A DNA stretch of 21,725 nt, from positions 1-21,725 of IMG/VR virus record IMGVR_UViG_3300021961_000724; one strand, 5' to 3'. The notes under the pieces were generated by a model. The model was not told the origin of the DNA. It worked only from the letters and a program-made list of their open reading frames with translations, and did no database searches. Source of the stretch: a virus. Below are positions 8,182 through 14,989 of this stretch, piece by piece; positions within the stretch are counted from its first letter, which is position 1; each line of letters starts with the position of its first letter. The position numbers and the translations under genes were made by a program.

Positions 8182-11100
8182 ATGGCGGTATTTAAAGTAA
8201 CTGCCCCCAACGGTAAGGTCTACGAAGTAGACGCGCCTCTCGATACTACAGACGAGGCGTTAAGCTCTTACGTTATGGGTAAATATTTAGAGGACTTAAA
8301 TCGAGCGGAAGATGAGGCGCTTGACCGTCTTTATGCTGTACCTAAAAAGAAGGAATCAACTACTCTTCTTGGTAATATGTTACGAGGCACGGGTGCCGGT
8401 GCGATCAACATGCTGGAGTCTGCAGCGCTTGGTCTAGCTACACCTCTGGGCGAAGAATCTGAAACTGCGGCTCGTGACGTTATTAAAAGCGTTGCCGATT
8501 TCGTTAGGCCACGGTTAGCTAATCCCCAAGAGGTTTCGGCGAAGCTCTTTCAAGGTGTAGGCTCTATCCTTGGTTTGGCTCCGACTGTCCTGTTAGGCCC
8601 TGCTGCTTTGCCTGCCGCCGCTGCTATTTCTGCCGCTGCTGGTGCCGGTGAGGCTAGTGAACGTGCTCGTGAGAAAGGCGCATCCGAAGAAGATCGGGCT
8701 CTTGCATCCCGATTTGGTGTTATACCCGGTGCGTTAGACGTAATACCATTTGGTAGGTTTGCTCGCGCCGCAGGCGTCAATATCGGAGATATCCCTGTCA
8801 TAGGGGATATGATTAACAAGTTAGGACCAGATGCCGTCGAAGGTTTGGTCTCGCGCGTACAGCGGGCATCAATTAGTGGTGGTATCGAAGGCGCACAAGA
8901 AGTCGCGCAAGAGATCGGCCAAAACCTTATTGAACGTAATATCTACAACCCAGATGCTTCTGTTCTTGGTGGCACTCTAGAGTCTGGTCTCGTTGGTGGC
9001 GGTTCTGGTGCTATCGTTCAAGGTTTATTAGACCTAGCAGTCGGTCGCCGTGCCCGTGGCCCTTCTGCACCAGAAACTCCACAACTTCCTGCGTCAGAAG
9101 AACGGTTAGCGTTACCTGCACCAGATAGAGCCGCTCTACCTGCACCAGACCGTGCTGCTTTACCTGCTCCCGGCATTGCCGGACTGCTTGAGGCCCCTTC
9201 CTCTCCTGTTGCTAGGTTAGAGGCAGATATTAGAGAAGCAGAACGTGATGCCACTGCCGCTGCATCGCGTATTGAAGCGTTAAGGCAAAAAGAAATTGCG
9301 CCTACTGAGCAGGCTGCTATCGAAGTTGAGGGCCGTGAACAAGACCCATACTTCCGTCCAATGGAGGAAGAACTAGATACTATACGCCGTGCAGGCGAAC
9401 GGATTAGCCGTGCCAAAGAAGACATAGCCACTATAGAGGGACGCCCGGAAGAATTTGAAACTGCGAGATCGCAACAGGCACTACAACGAGAAGAAGAGTT
9501 ATTAGGGTCCGTACCTACTAAAGATACCGCCGCCGAAATTGAACGTGCAGTAGAAAGACAAGGTGCGCCCGAAACAGCATTGGGTATGGCAGCGCAACAA
9601 GCCGCAGCGCGTAGAATAGAAGAACGGGCGCCCGAACAAGCTCGTATAGCAGAAGCTGCGGCGCGAGAAGCAGAAGCCCGCGCGGCTGAAACAGCCCGTG
9701 TAGAGCAAGCCACAGCACAAGAAGAAGCTGCTTACCTTAGATCGCAGCGCCAACCCTCTATGCCCGAACCTAGAGATATTACTCCTACCGAGCGCCCTCC
9801 GGCGGCACCAATGCAGCCGTCATTACCCGGAGTAGGTAGACGATATGGAGCAAAGACTCAGCAAGCTAGGATGGATGCCGCTAGGGAGCGCGCCGCTGCG
9901 CCCGCACCACGTATTCTGGATGAGGCTACCCTCGATAAACTACGCATACCCAAAACTGCGCCCGTGCGTAAACGGGTTATGGATAAAGATTTCAATACTC
10001 CCGAAGTACGCCAAGAACTTATCGATTATGGCAACAACCCCCGCACCCCCAAAGTGCCCCAGCTTCTCATAGATCGTTTTGTAAAGGATGTTCCACCGGA
10101 ACAGTTAGAGGCATTTATGCCACGGGGGATGAAAGATGAAGCCCTATCCGTTTTTGGAGACGAAGTCTCACCTAGCACAGTTAAGCCAAGCCGAGGTAGA
10201 GCTGGCCCTGCAGGTGGTGTACGACGAGATCGACCCGCCAGAGGCGCTCCTGCCCCCCAAACTGAGGGCGCTGCCGGAAGAAGCGTGGTTAATGCTGCAA
10301 ATAATGTTATCAACGCTGTTGCAAGAGCGGGAGGACAACCCGCTCCATTAGATCAAAAAGTAGAAGCAGTTGCTGTCGCTCCTACACCAGCGCCAGTCGC
10401 AAAACCAAAAGCTGCGCCGAAACCAGCAGCGGGGCGCACTGCTGTCCGTCCGACACGCGAAGAAAAGAAGCCAGTTACCGAGGCAAAAAAACCTCCCGTA
10501 GATCTTACCCCCAAACTTAGCGCCGATGGTAGATATCGTTTACCGTTCTCAGAAGAGCAGATAGCTGAGTTTAAGCGTCGTGGCCCTGTTCTCCCTCGCG
10601 TCGAAGCTATGATGCGCCGCATCATCCCGGTCTTCCAAGATACTGGTGGGCGTACAGGGGGCACTAAAGCTATCCTTGCTAAAGACCCTCTTACCAAAAC
10701 AGATAGAGACGCAGTTAAAACCCTTCTAGAGAAGTCACATCCCAAGGGTTCCGATGCAGATGCAGCGGCCCGATTCTTTAGGGTACATGAGAGCCCCGTA
10801 ATGGGGCTAGAAGATATGGCCTGGGCGGAAATTCTTGGGAAGAAGCGTTATGCGCGAAGTATAGGTGAGACTGATATAGAAGCTGCATATATGCAGCATC
10901 AAGGTAAAGAGTATGCAGTAAAAGCCAGAAAATGGGTGGAGGCTAATCTCTCTCCAGATGCTCTAAGTTGGTATAAAGTTAACACCAATGACCACATACT
11001 CACCCTAGAACAAGAGATCGCTCGTAACTTAGAAGATAAAGCTAGGCACGACGCTATAACAAGGGGTGAAGACCGAGTCGTCTATATGGGAAGCCATGTA

Positions 11101-14100
11101 AGATTTAGGGCTCTTCCTTCTGACTCCGTTGTGCATCTTGGCTTACCTCTGCATCCAGAAGCTATACGTGGACTGGGTGCAGGTAATTTACGTGGCGCTC
11201 TTCGCATATTGTTTAGTACAGCTAATAGTGATCGCGTCTCTGACATAGCCAAGAAGCTGCTCGATGTTGTGGGTGACACCAAAGTAGAGGTGGTAGAGAA
11301 CCTAAAAAGCCCAGATGGTACACCGCTGGCAGGTTTATTCGATCCTAAAACTAATACAATAAAATTAGACTCCGTTATGGGTATGAACACCCATACGCTA
11401 CTGCATGAAGCTACCCACATGGCGGTTTCGGCGACGTTAGCTAAACCGGGACACCCCTTAACAAAACAACTTACAAAGCTCTTTGAGAATGCTAAAGGTT
11501 CTCTGGAGAACTTCTACGGCGCCCAGTCTGTAGATGAGTTCGTATCTGAAGTGTTTTCAAACCCAGAGTTCCAAGCGGAACTAGCGCAGCTTAATGAATC
11601 CGGCAAACCCGTATCGATGCTGCAACAGTTCATGAATATTGTTGGTAACTTCTTACGGCGTATGGTTGGACTACAGCCCAAGGGTATTACCTCTGCGCTC
11701 AACGCTGCTGATCGTATGATCGAAAGCATTATTGCTCCGGCCCCTGATACTCGCGCTGCTAATGAACTGTTTATGCTGTCTCGTTTCGGCGGTGCAGCTA
11801 GAGTTCTAAATGGTGCGCTTAACAATATGCCACCGATAACAAAGGATAGCGCAGAGCGGTTTGTTAACTTCATAAAAGATAGAAACATACCTCTACGTGC
11901 TAGGCAGGCGCTCCAGTACGTCACTCCTTTGCACGGTGCTACTGAGATTGCTGAGAAGTATATCCCCGGTGCAAGTAAGCTGAACGATATCGTGCGTAGG
12001 CAGAGCGGTGTAATAAACAAGGGCCAAGAGGCCATCGACGCTGTTATTAAAGGCATATCTTCTTGGGGTCGTAGCAACCCAGAGAAGCTCGCTATCTTCG
12101 ACGAACTCGTAGTGTTATCCACTAGTGGGGAAGTAGACCCAGAACTCTCTCAAACGGATGCCCAGAAGAAATACGGTAGTGATCCAGAGCGTATGAAGGA
12201 TTGGCGCGATGCCAAGCGTATGTTCAACGAGATCGGGGATGGTGGACGTACACAATACCGTACACTTCGTAATACCTATAAAGCCCTTCTCGGTGATATT
12301 CAGTCTACATTACGCAAACGCTTGCGTGACGAGGTTGGTGATGCCGAAGGGCAAGCCATATACAATGAAATAAATAAAGCGTTAGTAGCTAACGGTGCTA
12401 TCGACCCATACTTCCCATTGTTCCGCCGTGGTGATTACTGGGTAACATATACAGCTACAAACCCCCGCACTGGTAAGCCAGATTTCTTCGCCGAAGCCTT
12501 TGAATCTAAGACGGCAGCACAGACTGCCATAAAGCAACTCAAGGCTACTGGGGGCGCTACAGATATCAACGAATACACCAGCCGAGGCCAGATAGACTAT
12601 AGCAAAGCTCCATCGACTGCCTTTGTTAACGATATCTTGAAGACAATGAAGGTCAATGGCATCGAGCCGAAGAAAAAAGCTAGCGATCCAGATACACTAG
12701 CGGATCAAGTGGTGCGTTTATATTTGGACTCCATACCAGAACGGTCCATGCTGCAAGGGTTCCGGCAACGTAAAGGCACACCCGGCGCTAAGAAGGATGC
12801 GGTGCTTGCGCTAAGAAATAAGGGTATGGGTATCGTAAGGCAGCTCGCTCAGATCGAGCATGGCCGAGAGATCCAGCAATACAGAAACGAAATCGACGAG
12901 TATGTTAAGACACAGAAGCAAAAGCCAGAGGTCGATATAGAGCAGAGCGCACTGCTAGATAATATAAAAGAAGACCTAGACCGCAGGGCACGCTTCGCTG
13001 CCAGCCCAAATATATCCAACTGGTCTAAATTCGGTAGCTCCCTTGGGTTTAACTTTACTCTCGGGTTCAACGTGTCTTCTGCGTTGGTCAACCTGACTGC
13101 ATTACCTATGATCGTATATCCGTACCTAGCTGGTAAATACGGAGGTCCGGGTGTTGCGGGTACTGCTCGTGGTTATGCTGAAGCCTCTAGGGCTATGGGC
13201 AATGCAGTAAAATTATTTATGTCGAGTGGTAGAGAGCGTCAGATTGAGACGTATGGGCCTGACGGAACCAGTAAGGTAAAGCGTACCGTCAGTGCTGCCC
13301 CATCCCTCGACAACTACAACTTCGATGCTGCCAATACACCACCGGAAATAAAGATGCGTCGCGCATTAGCCGAGGTGGCAGCAGAACAGGGTATGCTCAA
13401 CCGATCCATTACACAGGACGTATTGGATATGGAGGGTATGGATACGTCTGCGGCAAGTGCCTTACAGAAAATTAATATGGCGTCTGGGTTTATGTTCCAC
13501 CACTTGGAACGCGCTCAACGCCAGATAACCCTCGATACTGCATACCAGATGGAGCTATCCAAACGAGTAGGTGTGCCTGTTAACGAGTTAGGCGCAGCCT
13601 ATGCAAGTGGTAGAATATCAGACGCCGATATGCAGGCTGCCGCCCGTGAAGCTGTATATGTAACCGAGATGACTAACGGCGGCGTACAGGCTGCAGGTGC
13701 TCCACCTATCTCTCAGAGCAACATAGGCCGCATAGCTTTTATGTTTAAGCGTTACGGTGTGTCTATGTACTACATGCTGTGGAAGCTCAGTGAGAACTCG
13801 ATCAAAGGATCTCCCGCTGATAAGGCCATGGCACGTAGGCAGCTTGCCGGAGTATTCGGTGCAACAGGTCTACTAGCTGGCGTCGGTGGTATGCCAATAT
13901 TTGGCACCCTGGCTATGATCGCTAATATGTTCCTCGAAGATGATGAGGAAGACTTCCAGACCATGACACGTCAATATTTGGGTGAGGGTGTCTACGGGGG
14001 TCTTGGTAATTACCTATTTGGTGTAGATATCTCAGCACGTATTGGTCTGTCTGAACTTATCTTCCGTGAGAACCGCATTGCCAAGGATCAAAGCGTATTC

Positions 14101-14679
14101 TTCACCGCCCTTGAAGAGCTAGGTGGTCCTGTTGTTGGTCTCGGTATGGGTATCGAACGTGGTCTTGATATGATTTCTCAGGGCGATACCACACGGGGTC
14201 TTGAAGCTATGTCTCCCGCAGCTATCCGTAATGTTATGAAGGGTATTAGGTTTGCCACCGAAGGCGCCAATACAATGCGCGGTGACTCCATCGTGGATGA
14301 TATCGGTATTGGTCACTCACTAGCTCAGATGCTCGGGTTTGCGCCAGCGGATTACTCCAGACAACTTATGGAGAACGCTGCGCTTAAGAAGATTGACCGA
14401 GCTGTAGCAAAAGAACGTACCAACATACTACGTAGGCTCTACATATCTGCACGCTCTGGTGATAGTGAAGGCGTCAGGGATGCCGTAGAACGCCTGAGAA
14501 GATTTAATAGTAGACATGCCAACGCCGCCATAACAGCGGATTCGGTGAAGCGTTCTATGAAGAGCCACCAGAAGACCAGTGCAGAGATGCACCACGGCAT
14601 TACGCTCAACAAGAACATGCGCGCCACGCTACAAGCAGAGGCTCGTGACTTCGACAAGAACGTATCTATCTGGGATTAA
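8182..14679 (+). CDS. Giant polyvalent-type virion protein with HEXXH metalloprotease and PLxRFG-like motifs
   Basis: A 2165-residue protein; AGGGGG at 8168-8173 is eight bases before the ATG. Residues 1-60 (F.V.AP.GK.Y.VDAP, then a short helix) form a compact N-terminal module. Residues 67-257 are Gly/Ala-rich and membrane-like, closing with GGIEGAQEVAQEIGQN. Three tandem ALPAPDRA units follow at 310-333, then a long charged coiled coil (about 337-523) and a Pro/Ala/Lys linker (about 697-777). HEATH at 1075-1079 is an HEXXH zinc-protease motif, with E1119 or E1122 in DEFVSEVF as a possible third ligand. PLFRRG at 1412-1417 matches the PLxRFG family signature of giant phage proteins. Hydrophobic stretches lie at about 1617-1653 and 1888-1918, then LFGVDISARIGLSEL at 1945-1959. 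The likely role is an internal virion protein delivered with the DNA. Protease activity is unproven. Confidence 0.9.
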   Translation: MAVFKVTAPNGKVYEVDAPLDTTDEALSSYVMGKYLEDLNRAEDEALDRLYAVPKKKESTTLLGNMLRGTGAGAINMLESAALGLATPLGEESETAARDVIKSVADFVRPRLANPQEVSAKLFQGVGSILGLAPTVLLGPAALPAAAAISAAAGAGEASERAREKGASEEDRALASRFGVIPGALDVIPFGRFARAAGVNIGDIPVIGDMINKLGPDAVEGLVSRVQRASISGGIEGAQEVAQEIGQNLIERNIYNPDASVLGGTLESGLVGGGSGAIVQGLLDLAVGRRARGPSAPETPQLPASEERLALPAPDRAALPAPDRAALPAPGIAGLLEAPSSPVARLEADIREAERDATAAASRIEALRQKEIAPTEQAAIEVEGREQDPYFRPMEEELDTIRRAGERISRAKEDIATIEGRPEEFETARSQQALQREEELLGSVPTKDTAAEIERAVERQGAPETALGMAAQQAAARRIEERAPEQARIAEAAAREAEARAAETARVEQATAQEEAAYLRSQRQPSMPEPRDITPTERPPAAPMQPSLPGVGRRYGAKTQQARMDAARERAAAPAPRILDEATLDKLRIPKTAPVRKRVMDKDFNTPEVRQELIDYGNNPRTPKVPQLLIDRFVKDVPPEQLEAFMPRGMKDEALSVFGDEVSPSTVKPSRGRAGPAGGVRRDRPARGAPAPQTEGAAGRSVVNAANNVINAVARAGGQPAPLDQKVEAVAVAPTPAPVAKPKAAPKPAAGRTAVRPTREEKKPVTEAKKPPVDLTPKLSADGRYRLPFSEEQIAEFKRRGPVLPRVEAMMRRIIPVFQDTGGRTGGTKAILAKDPLTKTDRDAVKTLLEKSHPKGSDADAAARFFRVHESPVMGLEDMAWAEILGKKRYARSIGETDIEAAYMQHQGKEYAVKARKWVEANLSPDALSWYKVNTNDHILTLEQEIARNLEDKARHDAITRGEDRVVYMGSHVRFRALPSDSVVHLGLPLHPEAIRGLGAGNLRGALRILFSTANSDRVSDIAKKLLDVVGDTKVEVVENLKSPDGTPLAGLFDPKTNTIKLDSVMGMNTHTLLHEATHMAVSATLAKPGHPLTKQLTKLFENAKGSLENFYGAQSVDEFVSEVFSNPEFQAELAQLNESGKPVSMLQQFMNIVGNFLRRMVGLQPKGITSALNAADRMIESIIAPAPDTRAANELFMLSRFGGAARVLNGALNNMPPITKDSAERFVNFIKDRNIPLRARQALQYVTPLHGATEIAEKYIPGASKLNDIVRRQSGVINKGQEAIDAVIKGISSWGRSNPEKLAIFDELVVLSTSGEVDPELSQTDAQKKYGSDPERMKDWRDAKRMFNEIGDGGRTQYRTLRNTYKALLGDIQSTLRKRLRDEVGDAEGQAIYNEINKALVANGAIDPYFPLFRRGDYWVTYTATNPRTGKPDFFAEAFESKTAAQTAIKQLKATGGATDINEYTSRGQIDYSKAPSTAFVNDILKTMKVNGIEPKKKASDPDTLADQVVRLYLDSIPERSMLQGFRQRKGTPGAKKDAVLALRNKGMGIVRQLAQIEHGREIQQYRNEIDEYVKTQKQKPEVDIEQSALLDNIKEDLDRRARFAASPNISNWSKFGSSLGFNFTLGFNVSSALVNLTALPMIVYPYLAGKYGGPGVAGTARGYAEASRAMGNAVKLFMSSGRERQIETYGPDGTSKVKRTVSAAPSLDNYNFDAANTPPEIKMRRALAEVAAEQGMLNRSITQDVLDMEGMDTSAASALQKINMASGFMFHHLERAQRQITLDTAYQMELSKRVGVPVNELGAAYASGRISDADMQAAAREAVYVTEMTNGGVQAAGAPPISQSNIGRIAFMFKRYGVSMYYMLWKLSENSIKGSPADKAMARRQLAGVFGATGLLAGVGGMPIFGTLAMIANMFLEDDEEDFQTMTRQYLGEGVYGGLGNYLFGVDISARIGLSELIFRENRIAKDQSVFFTALEELGGPVVGLGMGIERGLDMISQGDTTRGLEAMSPAAIRNVMKGIRFATEGANTMRGDSIVDDIGIGHSLAQMLGFAPADYSRQLMENAALKKIDRAVAKERTNILRRLYISARSGDSEGVRDAVERLRRFNSRHANAAITADSVKRSMKSHQKTSAEMHHGITLNKNMRATLQAEARDFDKNVSIWD
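9109..9180 (+). repeat. Three tandem 24-base units encoding ALPAPDRA
   Basis: Inside the 2165-residue gene, three consecutive in-frame 24-base units encode ALPAPDRA, ALPAPDRA and ALPAPGIA. The DNA copies differ at many third codon positions while the peptide is kept in the first two. This points to an old duplication held by selection on the peptide rather than to recent slippage. It probably forms a Pro-rich spacer between the membrane-like N-terminal region and the coiled coil. Confidence 0.85.
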
Positions 14680-14707
14680 AAAAGCCCCCCTGCCGAAGCA
14701 GAGGGGC
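14678..14707 (-). terminator. Rho-independent terminator of the leftward (replication) operon
   Basis: Read on the - strand, a 10-base-pair GC-rich stem (arms 14698-14707 and 14684-14693) closes a TTCG tetraloop and is followed by six T residues (14683-14678). The pair 14702/14689 is a G.U wobble in the - strand RNA but a C.A mismatch in the + strand RNA, which shows the hairpin serves the - strand. The T-run overlaps the TAA stop of the convergent + strand gene (14677-14679). On the + strand the hairpin is not followed by a U-tract, so it should end rightward transcription only weakly, if at all. Confidence 0.85.
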
Positions 14708-14724
14708 AATCAACCAAGGAGAAC

Positions 14725-14749
14725 AGACAGCGGGGAGGAAAAGCTGTCT
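14725..14749. repeat. Inverted repeat in the convergent intergenic region
   Basis: AGACAGC (14725-14731) and GCTGTCT (14743-14749) form a perfect 7-base-pair stem with an 11-base purine-rich loop (+ strand). It lies between the stop of the 75-residue - strand gene and the terminator. Neither side has a U-tract, so it is not a classical terminator. It could protect a 3' end of an RNA or be chance. The rest of 14708-14761 shows nothing recognisable. Confidence 0.5.
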
Positions 14750-14761
14750 AACCCCTATATA

Positions 14762-14989
14762 TCACGCTATTCGCCAAATGCGAATACCTAATTTTTTACT
14801 TTCTATAACTACCTTTAATATAACGTCGTAATCTAACTTTTTAGTTATCCGTTTTGCCTGTTCCAACGCTACCGTAGTGTTAATGCACGGCACAAACATG
14901 GATGTCCCTGGGCTCAATGCTTCCCAATCTAATACGACACGTAACCCGTCAGGGTTTAAGTCATTCGTCCGTATTACCCGCTGCACCAT
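14762..14989 (-). CDS. Small protein of unknown function, last gene of the replication operon
   Basis: A 75-residue protein. The ATG at 14989-14987 follows AGAGG (15000-14996) with a six-base gap, and the gene overlaps the C-terminus of the primase-helicase gene by 29 bases in another frame. The overlap with a good ribosome binding site, and placement just before the operon terminator, support it being real. The sequence contains GLRVVLDWEALSPGTSMFVP and a Lys-rich helix (about 43-53), ending in basic and aromatic residues (GIRIWRIA). It lacks Cys pairs or a catalytic motif; a single Cys is at 35. An alternating hydrophobic C-terminal strand suggests a small alpha/beta fold. I do not recognise the family. 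Its position suggests a replication accessory role. Confidence 0.7.
   Translation of the reverse strand: MVQRVIRTNDLNPDGLRVVLDWEALSPGTSMFVPCINTTVALEQAKRITKKLDYDVILKVVIESKKLGIRIWRIA

Noticed and set aside
9018-9713. 231-codon open frame on the - strand
   Set aside because: Antisense to the Ala/Glu/Arg-rich coil of the 2165-residue gene. The Ser/Ala/Arg-rich translation is typical of a shadow frame, with no ribosome binding site or motif support.
11514-12122. 202-codon open frame on the - strand
   Set aside because: Lies wholly antisense to the conserved-looking metalloprotease-to-PLxRFG region. Its Ser-rich composition and isolation from other - strand genes argue against it.
14684-14707. 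Bidirectional terminator for the + strand operon
   Set aside because: On the + strand the stem has a C.A mismatch and is followed by AATCAACC rather than a U-tract, so only the - strand function is called.
14579-14791. 70-codon open frame on the + strand over the convergent junction
   Set aside because: It overlaps the end of the giant gene and the terminator stem, which explain the sequence, and the peptide shows no recognisable pattern.
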